Positions 49,950 to 63,226 are shown, counted from the stretch's first letter. The stretch: DNA of 64,000 nucleotides from Sindora glabra (GCA_020226215.1 CM035235.1:73929283-73993282), one strand, 5' to 3'. Program-made: numbers and translations. The notes: generated by a model from the sequence alone, not told the origin.

Positions 49950-52250
49950 ATTCTTATAAGATTTATGCTAAAACTATAAATCAATGCTTGAAAGATTTGG
50001 AAAAAGTTGGCCAACCTAGTTTCTTATACTATGATATTAGCTTTTATTTAATAATCAATATGTAAAATTTTTTAATAGAATGGTGTAATTTTATTATAAT
50101 CATCAAATTTTGTTTTTAACAACTAATGTGTAAACATAAAATAATAAGAAAAGCAAGATCCAAGTTGAAAATAAAAAGTTTGAAATTATAACTCAATTTG
50201 CAAATTTTATTCAAAAACTCTTTCAACTTTGAAATTTCTTTCTCTAATAAGGTATGCTCACCTTCTAATGTTAAAATAATTTTCTTCAATTTTATGTTTA
50301 TACTTACTAATTATTTTATAAAACTAAAGCTCCAGTAGCCCATAACTAAATATGTCAGGTGCAATACTCATAATAAAAGTATAAAATATAAATATAAGGA
50401 TTTATTTTATATTTTTATTTATTCTTACAATTTAATTTCTGATTTTATAATTGAATATATTTTCTTGCCATTCATTTTGATGCACATTCTATATATATAT
50501 ATGTATAGATAAGAATTTTGATTTCATTCATTTTCTTCAATATTAAATGTAATATTATTCATGAAATTTTGATAAATATTGCTCATTACTTTCGTAAGTT
50601 TTGGATTTGAGTGTTTCTTTAGATAATATCAACCCTATATATTGAGCAACAAGTATTTGCATTGAAGTACCTCTCTCAAATTGAAATAACCTTTCACCAT
50701 TTTTCAATTTTTTTCCTAAAATTGTTAAAATTTAGATAGAGATAATAGTAGTAATTTGTATTATATGGGTTAACTTATTTACTAAACATGTCAAAAAGGA
50801 TCAACTCATTTAATCCATTTAATAATTTGAATTAAAAAAATTATATTATAAAATCATATATTAAATTTAATTACTTACTATTTTTCATAAAAATATTCTT
50901 ATTTATCAATAAAATATTATTCTAAACTTTTATTATGATTTTATTACAATAAAGATTTTATATTTTTATTATATATATCTATTTATAATTTAATTATTAA
51001 TTATTTCTTAAATAATATTTTTAAAAATTTAATATAAATTTTAAATGAATTAGCATGTTAATGCAAACCTAAGTAAGCATATCATATTTATGTCAAATTA
51101 TCATATTATATAAAAAATTATTAACCTTAAATAGAGATTTTAATCTAGTTAGGATGTGGGAAATACATGGAATATAGAGGACAAAAAGATTACTAGGGCT
51201 TAAGATTTAGGGGTAAGGTTTAAGATTTGAGTAGAAAAAATGACATACTACATTAGTTATTTTTGTCAACCAAAATGACATATAAAATACAATGCCAATT
51301 TTTTAATAAAAATTAATATTTAATATTATAAAAAATCTTCATGTTATCTTTTTCATGAAGAAATAATGATGGTTTTATACATATGAAAATTGATATTATT
51401 TTTCTTTTCTACATTAGTTATATTCTAATATGAAATTATTTAACATATAATAATGCCCATGTATAAGTCGAGTAATAATTGACATTAAATATGTTAAATA
51501 ATTGACATTAAAAGATAATTCTATAATTATAGTTAGTTTCATAGAAAAGCAAAATTATATGTATAAATTATTGTTATTTTGAAAATTATATATAGGATGA
51601 AAACTAAATAATATGTATGTTTAATTAAAACTAAATAAATATGCAATATCATAAATCTAATTAATTAAAATCAAGTAATTTCTTAATTTTAATATCTCAA
51701 TTGTATTGTATTAATATAATTTAATCTCAAAGTAAATATAATTTAATTTACTTTTAAATGCCTAATGATATTATCAAGTATTTTTATACCACTATAGAAT
51801 TATAGATAAACATCAATGGATAAATGTTAGTTATAGTAAAAATTGATATTTATTTGGACATAATGAAATTCTTTAAATTATTAAGAAACTACAGATAACT
51901 ATTAAAACTTTTAGCCGATATTTATTTGGAGGCAGTTTCATGTTTAAAATTATTAGAAATTTAAGGTATCATTTGTCTACTTAATTGACATTGAAAGCAA
52001 TGCAAATTGTTATTTTGTGGAACATATAGCAAATATAAAACATTAATTTTTTTACTTAATTGATATTGTAAGTGATAAAGTAGTTGTATTTCTGTAAATA
52101 TTATCCTAATTTTATACTTCTATTTTGTATTAATCCAAAACTATTTATATACAACATCAATTATTTATTAAAAAACTAACATGTAAAGTTTTTTGTTACA
52201 TAACTTTCATTTTACCTTTTATTTCTCATTGTTTTTACTTTTTTGAAACT
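49950..52250. mobile_element. CACTA-like subterminal repeat region
   Basis: Scattered short motifs of the form AATTGACATT, AACAACTAATGTGTAAA and ACATCAATTATTTATTAAA occur near 50050, 50110, 51250, 51480, 52010, 52060 and 52150, often in opposing orientation. This is the style of subterminal repeats in plant CACTA elements and it lies directly upstream of a Ptta-type fragment. Ends cannot be fixed. Interior otherwise AT-rich. Confidence 0.4.
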
Positions 52251-52936
52251 CACTTCTCCAGCAATAATCTCTACTATCATTATTTCTTTAGGAATTTCAA
52301 AACTCTTGTCACATTCTCAATTGCATTCACAACTAGCTTTATGCCATTCTTTTCCTCATATTTATTCCTAAGTATGTTTCCCCATCTCATTTTTATTATT
52401 TTTTAAATATTGATAGATTATTTGATTTTGTTTGGTTGAGATATATGTATGTGTATAATGACATTATGATAGCATCTTTTATTATTAAGTTTAAATTAGA
52501 ATTATTTATTAGGTTTAATGATACTTTTAGAGTTTAATCACCCTAGAAATATATCGTTGTGGTCATACTTTATTTGATGGTGATGACTTTGCCATATTAA
52601 ATTATTGTCTTTGTTATTATATGTTATTGTATCTTTTTAAGACGTTAGATATATTATATAATGGAATGAATCATATTTACTCCTTAGTTATGTGAATTAA
52701 TGGAAGAATCTATAAAGCATGATGATTGAAGTAATTTTTATATAATTGCTTATCATGTAAGTTATGTATTTATGTAACATTTATTATAAGTATAATTTAT
52801 ATATCTTCCACTTTTTTCATCATTAAGTAATGTCAATTTCAAAATTTATCTATATATTATCGTACATAATTAACTCTAATTTTTTAAAATAGTTAAAATA
52901 TAGATCCTTTTGAAGAAATAGTTGCTTACACTTAAA

Positions 52937-53160
52937 AGACCAAAAAAGATCCACAATGTTGAGGGGCATTGTCATAATATAGGCTATAAGTGAAAAGTTA
53001 GATATTCAGTTCAATGCAAAAGGGTAGGCAAGTAAAAGAAATATAATGATATATAGCAATTATATTGGATTGACGTGGTTCAAAATATCGATAGGTTATA
53101 TACGTTGGAGATATATCTCTCTAATATTAAAGGATAACATTTAGAAGGAGATATTAGTAT
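52937..53160 (+). pseudogene. Decayed Ptta/En-Spm plant transposase fragment (PF03004-like)
   Basis: One frame reads through about 75 codons with stops. It contains RGIVII, FNAKG followed by a stop where the family has Gln, YSNYIGLTWFK, RWRYISLILKDNI and a stop where the family has Trp, then KEI. This order matches the conserved core of the plant Ptta/En/Spm transposase family (fNe.GqpvG / fssyiG / W..vp..lkd.iW..i). At least three in-frame stops make it non-functional. The downstream piece with SRKARKGYIS-like coding near 53570 may be the same gene. It lies on the same strand as the TNP2 remnant. Confidence 0.6.
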
Positions 53161-54490
53161 GTACATTTGTTTTATATAATTTTGTGTTATAAATATTTGA
53201 AATTTATTTGTAAAACAATCATATATAACTCTTTTATATGTGTTTTTTTCTTATAAAATGCCTTCGATCTTCCTAACACACAAAAAATATGCAAAAAAAA
53301 AATTGTAATAAGTGTTGGACTAGTGGAAAAACTTTAAAATAAGGTAAAGGTAGAAATATATCAATTTTGAGACTAGGACAAAAGTAAGCCAACTTTAAAA
53401 ATTCAACTTCATCAACTAGCAAGAGAAGTTCCTAAAATAAAAGAATGACAACCGTCTTTAAGTAAAATTTGTATATTCCTAGCAACCAGTTTTACTCAAT
53501 GCCTTTAGCATATATTATTCGTAACTATGAGTTAATATATCCTTTTGTCAATAAAAATTAAGTAAGATGAATCAAGAAAGGCTAGGAAAGGTTACATATC
53601 TACATAAACTTTCTTAGGGATACTACCAAAAGCTAAAGTAAAAGTTAGTAAAAGAGAAATGTACTTCAACTAATGGCCATGACACTCTAAAGATACCTTC
53701 CATTAAAAAGTTTACATATCGATTTTGAACCTAACTAACATCAAAAGGTATAACAACCACCAATTTCCTATAAAATATAGCATACCTAAGATGTCATTTT
53801 GTTGTAAATAGTCAATGTCTAAGGTTTTGCTTAGTATCTATAAATTTCACTCTCATTATTTATTAAATACTCTAAAAATGTCTTAACCTTCTTTGTATAA
53901 CTTTAAAGTTTAGGTTCAATATTAAGATAGCTTATTTTTCATTTGATGTCACACATTTAGAGATATCTTAAATCTTGTTAAAAAACTTATCTCCTTTAAT
54001 ATCATCTACTTTTGCATATTAGTAAATTAACAAAAATCAAATTTCTAAATGTGAAACTTGTTAATATGGGAAAATAAATATATTAAAGGAGGTAAATCCT
54101 ATAAATCCTTCAACAAAAATTATAACATCTATAAATGTATAAGATGAAATGGAAGGGGAGTTATCTTAGTATTATATCTAAATACTAAAATTGATAACAA
54201 AGGAAAATGTATTATTTAGACTAACAAACTATTATTCAATAAAAAGGAATTAGCAACAAAGATGGAATAAAACAGCTTCTTTTCTTATCTAATTTTTATC
54301 ATATTGATGTATATATTGTTTATTCTAAATAAAAGTCAATCATTTGTTATAAATTATAGTATTTTTAGTGTATGTATCAATATAATGATATGAAAATAAA
54401 TAAAATTATATAATATATTTTCATAATTAATTATAACATTTCTTATCTATTTTTGAATTTACGTTCAATTTGTTACTGCTTATATTTGCT
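53161..54490. other. Probable transposon-derived spacer
   Basis: Apart from the possible Ptta continuation near 53300-53620, I see only AT-rich sequence with no intact frame. Confidence 0.35.
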
Positions 54491-54499
54491 TGTATAAGA

Positions 54500-55090
54500 A
54501 AAAACTTCTACAAAAAAAGATATCAAGGTTTTTATCAATAACTGATGAAATAACTAATGTTATAATTCATACAAAATTTGGAATGCTCTAAATTTTAAAT
54601 AATATAAGTTGAATAAAATAAATTTAATCAATTTAAAAAATTATTTCAAAGTTTTTACAAAAAATTATACGAAATTTGTAAAATTGTTACATGTAATTTT
54701 AGAGAAAAATATCCCAACAAAAGATGTTGGGTTTTTTTTATAATAATTGATATTTTAAGTTACAAGAAGTTTTTTATAAAAAAAAATCTTTCCAGACAAA
54801 AAATGATGACTATTTAATAAATAATTGACATAAAAAAAATTATAACATTGATTTTTCCTTAATAATTGACATTAAGCATTCTTTAGCAAGATAATGTCAT
54901 CTTTGTTTAAATAACAATGTGTTATAATAAAATTGATATTTAAGAGCCAACATGATTTATATAATCTCACTTTACATGTCAATTTTTTAATAACCAACGT
55001 GAAAATTAAAATGATATCACTCTGCATTATTATTCTCACCAATAAAAAGTACAAAAAAATTGAGGGGAACAAAATAGAAGACTAAAATAT
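54500..55090. mobile_element. Second block of CACTA-like subterminal repeats
   Basis: Repeats of the type ATAATTGACATT/AATTGATATTTTAAG/AATAACCAACGTG appear about every 60-90 bp in both orientations (for example near 54740, 54825, 54865, 54935 and 54995). The block separates the Ptta remnant from the TNP2 remnant and may mark the left subterminal region of the TNP2-bearing element. Confidence 0.5.
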
Positions 55091-58000
55091 TATAGCACCA
55101 TTTGCAAAACTAGAATTCCTCTAATATGAAACCTTTTCAAACCTAAGAAGAAGTTTAAAAGAATTGGAAAGAATAAAATTTTCTTCTATTATTTTCTACA
55201 AATAAAGTATGCTCATCAAATATCTTAATATTTTTGTTCTAAATGTGTAGTGTTGTTTGTTTAGATTATATGTTTGTGCATACAAAATTTTCATCCTGGG
55301 ATTATTGAGTTAATGGTAAAATGTATCACTAGAATATTTTTAATGCTTTGTTAGCTCATGTGCATGCATTATAACTTTAGGCACAAAATAAATTATACAT
55401 AAAAATTTATGTATAAATGTATGAATTTATTTTGATTTTGAATATGTGCCTAAAAAATATTTTACTTTGGATATTAGGGTTGTAGTTTTGATGCACATAA
55501 ATGTATGAATGTATTTAGGTTCTAGATTCACATTAAGAATATGTATAATTTTTTATGATATAGAGTTTACTTCATATTCTTATATATATGTTTTTTACTA
55601 GATTAACTAATTATATGTCAAGGATAAATGTGTGTTGATTAATGTAATGTTGAATATGAAAATAGAGTTAACAAATTCATTAAAATTTATAGTTAGTTGG
55701 AGATGGAATTTTTTTAACGATGGCCTCATAAGATGTCTTTATGTTAAATGTTGTTGTGTCAAAAGAGTGATAATTAAGCAACTATGAGATTATCTATTTA
55801 TCCATGACATTAGCATGGAGTATACATGATGGATATAACACGATGAAAGTGAATTATATAGCACACTTATTAATCATGAAGATAAGGTTTTGATATTAGT
55901 TTAGAAAAGATGATGCATGAAGTTGTAGATAATTTTATTAAGTATCTGCATACCCTTGACAGCTTATTAAATGATGTAGATAATTCATTGTATCTAAGTT
56001 GTACTAAATTTACACATTTATTATTTGTGTTAAAATTATTCAACTTGAAAGTAAGGAATGAATAGAATGACAAAAGTTTCATGATATTACTACAATCGTT
56101 AAAAGATATGTTTTCCAAAGGTAATGAACTACTAGTTTGTGCTTATAATGTGAAAAAAATAATTTACCTAATAGATATAGAGTACAAGAAAGTTAATGTT
56201 TATTCTAATGATTACATATCATATTGAAAGAAGTATAAAATATTGTATAAGTATCCAAAATATGTGGCATTATGTTACAAATTGAAAAAGCCCGGTACTA
56301 TAATTTGTTCCAATCCAAGAAGTAAACAAAAACAAGGATAATATTTCCCCAAAAAAAAAGAAAGCTTTCTAAAGTTAAAAGACCAAATTTCAATTAAAAT
56401 AAGAAATTTTCATTTTCTATTCAATATATTATATTGAATAAAAAATATAAACAATTAAAATACAAATAATCTGAATAATTAAATAATTTTAAATAATTAA
56501 CAATATTAAAGAAGGTCTCTAATTAAAGTTTTATGATACATTTCCATAATATTAAAGTTTAAATGCATATCTACTAATGTAAAAAGTACAAAAAATTTAA
56601 TGTAGCATGCAAAAAGTAGATGATTTCTAATAGCTAGCTTTGTGATTCTTCTTAATGGAGAACGGTTGATATATTATTTCTTAAATTTGATAACGAAGCA
56701 AGAAATCTTTAACTTGTACTATATACAAATGAAATAAACCTTACATAAGTAATGAATATAGCACATGACTTATAATATTAGTGATTTATAATCTCCTTCC
56801 TCCGTTATGTTTAAAACATAAGTATATAATGTTAACATTGTTGATTTCAAGACCTAGGCAATAGGGAAGTGACATGGATGTCTTTTTAACATTGCTTTAT
56901 TAATGACTTTAGACTTATGTGAGATAAAGATGTGTTGATATTCAATACATATTGTCTAGAGTTTTTTAGGTTACATGTTACACTTTTTTACACAATCAAT
57001 AAAATGACCCATGCACTTATTAACTAAAGTGAAAAAAAATGGCATATCTTGATCATAAGAAATTTCTATCCTAATCCTATAATTATTGAAAGTTAAGAAA
57101 GGCTTTCAATATTTCATTAGAGGAAGTATTAGCTCCAAAGCCCTTAACTGGGGAGTAGATTAATGAAAGGGTAAAAAATATTAATATTATTTTTTGATAA
57201 ATCTAATACACTTGCAATTGATAATAATCCGTGGAAGAATAGATCTATATTTTTTAATCTTCCATACTTAAACTTATTTGTGGAATATAACATTGATTGC
57301 ATGTATGTGAAGAAAGATGTATATAATAATGTAGTTGAAACACTTTTAAATATGCTATGTAAAATAATAAATGGAGTTAATGCCAGACTAGACCTACTTA
57401 TGATGAGTATATAAGAGGAGCTAGCACCAGAGAAAAAGAAGTTAATGTACATATTTATTTTCAACTTGTCATACCTTGTTTAGAAAAGAGAAAATAAGTT
57501 ATTGTAAGTTGTTACATGGTGCTAAAGTGCCCTAAGACTATTCTCTTAATATTAGAAGCTTTATTTTTATAAAAGATCTAAAATTACTCAGATTAAAGCT
57601 ATACAATTGTCATGTTTTAGTGTAATAACTTCTATCCATGTTTATATGTTCATGTAAGACAAATCATCATGAGACCTTACTTCTTCTTTAATACAATATA
57701 TGCCATGGTCATTGACCTAAATGACTTGGAAGAATTATAGAAGGATTTGTTGTTACACTATACCAATTTGAGATGTATTTTTCACCTTTCTTCTGTGACA
57801 TCATGGTGTATTTGAGTATGCATTTAGTTAAAGAAATTAAACTTTATGGTCTAATTTAGTTTAAATAGATGTACTAAATTAAGCTACAAATAAAAATCCT
57901 AAAAAAGTATACATGTAATTAAAATTAACTTAAAGGATGTATTGTTAATGGGCATATAGTTAGGAAGGTTATGGAGTTTTACATAAATACTTATGAAATA

Positions 58001-58170
58001 TGATGTTATCAAATTTCCTAGGCCTCCTCATGAGTGAAGAATTATGGGTAAAGGTGCATTAAGGATCTAAGTGGAAAGCATAAGCCATGAAATGTGTGTA
58101 CAAGCATATTTTCACATCTTACAAAATAGTGAAGAGGTTGAGCCTTATATAGATGAGTATATTACTCTAA

Positions 58171-58522
58171 AAAAAAGCTTAAATGTTGCTAAAATAAGCA
58201 ATGGCTATAAACTAAACATAACTGCTTATTCATGATGTGGTTCAACAAATAGGTAATGCATGATGACACACATATACACATCGAATGTTATTTTTGAAAC
58301 TATAAAATGGTTAGCCCATAAGCCTTGTATCAAGATCATATTTTTAGAAAAAGCTTAAATGTTGCTAAAATAAGTAATGGCTATGAGTTGAACATAACTA
58401 CTCATTCATGATGTGGTTCAACAACTAGGTAATGCATGATGACACATGCATACATATTGGATGTTATTTTTGAGACTATAAAATGGTTAGCTTACAAGCC
58501 TTGTATCAAGATCATATTTTAT
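58171..58522 (+). repeat. 176-bp tandem duplication inside the TNP2 pseudogene
   Basis: Copy 1 (58171-58346) and copy 2 (58347-58522) share AAAAAGCTTAAATGTTGCTA, TCATGATGTGGTTCAACAA, AGGTAATGCATGATGACACA and CCTTGTATCAAGATCATATT. About 90% of positions agree by eye. The unit falls between the EPYIDEYI block and the GHSFYIKG block, so it lengthens this part of the broken gene. Confidence 0.9.
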
Positions 58523-58613
58523 CCTGGATATAATGTTAGTGGACATTCTTTCTATATAAAAGGATAGGATAAGAGAAGCATTATTCAAAATAGAAAATTT
58601 GTTATGGTAGCTA

Positions 58614-59258
58614 AGGGTGCAAATGAGTAGAGTCGAGCTAAACATCTGCATGCTCAAGCTCTAACTCGATAATATTAAATGAGCTCGAGCTCGAGCTCAT
58701 CAAGCTTGAAAAAGTTGAGCTTGAGCTCGAACTTAATTTAAATATGAGCTTAATTGAACTTATTTGAGTTTAAACAAGCTTTAGATTCCTTAATTTAAAT
58801 TTCTGATCGAACCTAAATATTTGAACTTAAACTCGAGCTTAAGTTATATTTGAGCTTAAACAACCCTAAACAAGCTTATACGAACCTAAATTAACCTAAA
58901 AGAATTTAGTAAGTTTTTTATATTTACATAATTTATAATATAAAAAAATAAAATATATTTTATATTTTAACTTAAACAATCTTAAATAAGTTTATACAAG
59001 CCTAAATAAGCCTAAAAAAATTTAATGAGTTTTTTATATTTACATTATATATAATATAAAAAATAAAAATATATTTTATACTAAGTTCATTTAAGCTTGC
59101 GAACAATTTGAGTCGAGTAATAAAAAATTCAAGCTCGGCTTGTTTAATAAATGAGCCAAGCTCATTTAGGCTTGATTCATTAAAATTCAATCTCGAATCA
59201 AGCTTTTTATGAATCAATCTTGAACTGCTTACAAGTAATTTAACTCATTTGCACCCCT
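58614..59258. mobile_element. MITE inserted into the TNP2 pseudogene (645 bp)
   Basis: Terminal inverted repeats AGGGTGCAAATGAGT (left) and AGGGGTGCAAATGAGT (right, minus strand) bound a non-coding interior rich in GAGCTCGAGC and AAGCTTG motifs, a well-known plant MITE style. The CACTA transposase frame stops being recognisable at the left end and resumes after the right end. Flanking sequence TATGGTAGC versus TAATGGCTC could be a degraded 9-bp target duplication. Confidence 0.82.
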
Positions 59259-59555
59259 AATAATGGCTCAAGTAATGCAAGTCTTTAATGCTAAAGATAA
59301 GATCCCTATCTATAAACAATGTCATATTACAAAGGTTATAAAAAACGTGTAGGAGTTTGATTACATCCAATTTAGGAAGGCCATATTTTAATATAAATGG
59401 GTAGAGAATAATAACAACATCCAAGTAAATGAATTGGAATTCATATTGATAGATATTAGAAAGGAAAGTTGTAAGAGAAAACCATTTATAATTGCATCTT
59501 AAGCAAAATAAATTTTTATGTGACAGACACAATTGATAAGATGTGGTTTATAGTT

Positions 59556-60611
59556 CTTTAAAGGAAAAGACAAATTATTGGTAGGGCAAATAAAAAAGAT
59601 ATGACCAGTAATATTAAAGATGCACATCCTTTCTTATTAAAACTATACCTTTGGTAATTATAATAGCAATTTGAAAGAGTTTTAAGTGTAAAAAGATCAT
59701 AGTAAGAAGATATAGATTAATGATTTTTTTAAATAAATTTTTTAATACAATTTCAAAGTACTAATATTCTTATTTTTATTGTTATAATTATATACATAAT
59801 TATTTGCTTATTAATTTATATTTCATTAATTATTTTTTTTTATAAATGTAGTTTTGACATGAAAAATAAGCATAATAAAGGAATAAGAATTTGAATATCT
59901 TGTAATAGAAAATTACTTAAGACAACCTAAAAGTAATTATACTTTCACTAATAGATATTTCCTTTGTGATTACTGCAACTACCTAATTGTTATTACTATT
60001 TTTTTCCTTAGAATTTGAAGTTGGGTCTACTCATACACTAATATTTAACAATGCAATTTTTCCTTCCTTGGCCTTTCAAGATATTATATAATTTATTAGG
60101 TCCAATGTCCTCATTGTGTGAAAATAATGTAATAGGAAATGTTAGTTAAGCTATTTTATAATCCATAAATGAAATTAGGAATGTGCATAATAATACAAAA
60201 TGTTAGTTTTTATTTCATATGGAGTGTTTTATATGTACTTGATTTTGAAATATTATAGAGTTAGTTTTTGCTTCATGTTTCATTTAAAGGTTCATATGTA
60301 TTTGAGATTGGAAACAGTATAGTATGAAGTGTTTTAAGAACTTATACAAAATAGAGGAAGTGTATAGATAGGAAAAGGGTTTATAGAAGGATCATACCTC
60401 ATTGATTTTTTTAACAATCTTTGCATGGTATATAAAATATTCCACATCAAATTTTAAAATCCACCAATGTCTATTATTTAGGTTCAACAATGATAGTTTG
60501 GTAAAAATTGACTTCATTTTTTTTTTAATAATTAACATCTTATTTTATCATGTTATTTTTCTCCTAAAGAAATTATATCCATATTTTTCATAGAAGAACC
60601 AACATTATTTA
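59556..60611. other. 3' part of the CACTA remnant and spacer
   Basis: AT-rich with no recognisable coding. The right end of the CACTA element is expected here, but I could not find a CACTA terminal repeat. Confidence 0.35.
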
Positions 60612-61262
60612 GGGCTTGTTTGGCAATTAATTTACAGTCATAACTATTAGCTTATTCAATTAATTGTTAGCTAATAGCTGATTATATTAGCTAATTTGAC
60701 CAGCTAATTATATTAACTAGTTAAATAAGAGTGTTTAGTAAAATCAGCTATTTATAATTAGTTATTTATTATAAAATGACATAAAAGGGTATTAGTATAT
60801 TTTATAAATTATTTAAGTATTCTTTTATTTTAATATTTTAGATCATATATATTATCTAATAGATTAAATTTTCTTATAAAGAATATAGTATTATAAATTA
60901 TATTATATTAAATATTCCTTCAAAATTAAATTAATATAATTTTTATATTAAATAAATTTACCAATAAAAATTAATAACTATAATTTTTATGAGAAAATAA
61001 ATATTATAATTTTTTATATGTTGATAGTGGAAGAAATGAAAAATTAATAAATTAATATTCTTCATGGATATGAGTCAATTGAAAAATAAATTATTAATCA
61101 TAAAATATATTACAAAATTAGAAAGTATAATTAAAATAAAATTTTAACAATAAATCCATTCTAGATTAAAAGTACTTAACACTATTTAATGCAAATGTTT
61201 ATAACATCTTAAGATGGCCGTCTAATTGATCTATCTGTTATCAAACTAGAAGCAATTGTATG

Positions 61263-62465
61263 TCAGATAGTTGTCATCTCTCCAGTTTTCATTTCTCCAG
61301 TAATATCTTGTAAAGAACTATCCACAGCATCTAGAAATATCTTAGGCGATATAAAATCAGGATTTCAATCTATGATTATGAAAGCTGGGTCACCAAACTT
61401 ATTTCTTCTAATATAATTATGTAATGCAAAAGCTGCACAAATAATCCTATTTTGATCTATTATTGAATATTTGGATATTTTTTATAATATCATCCATCGA
61501 ACCTTAAGAATACCAAAAGCCCTTTCAATACAACTTCTTAAAGATGAATGAGTTCGATTGAAAACTTCTTAAGATCCTCTTGGAGTTGCACCATAAAATT
61601 CTAATTGATGATACCGTGTCTTTGGGTACGAAGCCAAATATCACTTTCTATCTGGGTAGCCTTTATCCACCAAGTAATATTTTCCTAAGCATATATAAAG
61701 GTTATATAATCAGAAAGACATGCTTCCTACTTCTGTAAGTCAAACAATAATTAAATTGTTAAGAACTTAAAAATTTACCTAATGGTGGTTATGGAAAATG
61801 TAAACTTGGATTACAAATTGTATCAAGGAAAATATGTGCATCATGTGCTAATCCTTCCCATCTAACCAAGACATAGGTAAATAGCAAATCAAAATCACAC
61901 GCTGCCAAGACATTTTTTGTCGTTATTCCTTTTCTTTCTCTATATCGTAGTTGATCATCCTCAGGAACAATCACTGCTATGTGTGTTCCATCAATTACTC
62001 CAATATAATCCTAATATAAAATTATATTTATAAGATAATAAACATTTATTTTTATGAAAAAATTAAAAGAGATAAATGCATATCTGGTTACCTTAAAGTG
62101 TAGCATGTATCTAACATCATCAGCAATTTGTAGTGGAATTTTCTTGAATTCAGAATCTTTTGACCTGATTATATCTCTAGAAAGGCCATTCATGGCATCC
62201 AAAACTTCTTTAAAAACTTTACTCACAGTTTCACCAGAGTGTTGAAATCACTCTTATGCATCTCGGTTTGAGGCATCCTTACTAAGGATATATACAAACA
62301 ATCCTATTTTCTCCAAAATTGATATCCTATTTGAAGATCTCAAACTATATTTATTTTCTAAATCATGCATAATTGGAGAAATGTATGTTAATTCATTCTA
62401 AATATATTAAAGCATCATTTTTCATGGTCAGTTAATAACTCATTGACCCACATTTCTCCTGCTAA
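61263..62465 (-). pseudogene. PIF/Harbinger (HARBI1-type) transposase, broken
   Basis: Read leftwards: MWVNELLTDHEK (about 62455), LRSSNRISILEKIG, HSGETVSKVFKEVLDAM, then an intron (about 62098-62016). Next come DYIGVIDGTHI (first catalytic Asp), RKGITTKNVLAACDFD, then WEGLAHDAHIF (second Asp). A second intron follows (about 61778-61691), then GKYYLVDKGYPDRK, HSSLRSCIERAFGILK (catalytic Glu) and FALHNYIRRN. The DDE residues all survive. Stops interrupt the frame after DHEK, in DA*E*F, after the FP near 61788, after PDRK, after RGS, after WMIL and after FIIID, with a frameshift near 62350, so the protein is dead. Several stops fit C-to-T decay of CAA/CGA/TGG codons, as expected for methylated transposons. 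Confidence 0.87.
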
Positions 62466-63226
62466 ATAAGAAGTGTAGCATGGCTCCTTATGGATATAAT
62501 TTAAGTAATGCACACATAGATAACTTACTACAATACTACTAATTCCTAAAACTCATTGTCATTTTCAAGAATTTGATAAAGAAGTTCCCTATTTTGCAAA
62601 ACTTACATGATTTGTAGACATATATGAAACTTACCGCTTAAGATTTGAGCTTGTCAGAAAAGCCAGAGATCAAAATGAACTTTCCTGGAATATTGGAATA
62701 TAGTATAGTAAATATACAACTTGTGATTATCTTAAAAAGTCAAACAATATGATACTAGCTGCATAGGGCACTATGTTATTGCCTTTATTTTTATTTTTAA
62801 ATCAAACAACACTTATGTTACTGCCTCTGCGAAGACCAACGTGAGCTAATGCTAAATTCATTTACATCTCAGCAAAACAGGGAAAAATAAAGACCAATTG
62901 AAAGACTAGAAATAATTGGCTTAAGCAGAAAATTAGAGACCAGTTGAAAGACATCGATCAATTTCAACTCCTAACACAATCAATTTCAAACAGAAAATAA
63001 TTTATCTCTATTTAAATCCCCTGAGTTCCCAAACTGAGCTATAAACCAAAAAACTGGTCTCTATCTAATTACAACAATCAAGTCACAAATTGAATTCAAT
63101 AGCTTAATTTAAAGCATTCTATGAATTCCAGAAAGTAAGAACCAGGCTCAATGGGAAGAAGATCTTACAAGTTATGCGGTTTCTTTTTCACTCAAGATCA
63201 AAATGTGTCGCCTCCTCTAGTCCAGC

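Larger units (their letters stand above)
55890..59555 (+). pseudogene. CACTA (En/Spm) TNP2-type transposase, decayed
   Basis: Successive pieces on the + strand match the TNP2 family in order. 55890-56220 has SLYLSCTKF, LLQSLKDMF and VYSNDYISY. 56868-56990 has DVFLTLLINDFRLM and EFFRLHVTLFYTIN. 57230-57440 has RSIFFNLPYLNLF, NIDCMYVKKDVYNNVVETLL and NGVNARLDL. 57850-58000 has GCIVNGHIVRKVMEFY. 58100-58160 has LQNSEEVEPYIDEYI. 58510-58612 has YNVSGHSFYIKG and IIQN. 59400-59540 has NELEFILIDIR and KPFIIAS. The catalytic transposase core and the C-terminal DUF4218/DUF4216-like parts are thus represented. Many stops and frameshifts (for example Trp to TAG in the NEWNDKSF region) exclude function. 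The gene is split by a MITE at 58614-59258 and carries an internal 176-bp duplication. Confidence 0.85.

Noticed and set aside
57144..57464. 106-codon minus-strand frame in the CACTA region
   Set aside because: It is the antisense shadow of the TNP2 LPYLNLF/YNIDCMYVKK block on the + strand.
59257..59532. 91-codon minus-strand frame
   Set aside because: Antisense to the C-terminal TNP2 remnant, which has the recognisable motifs.
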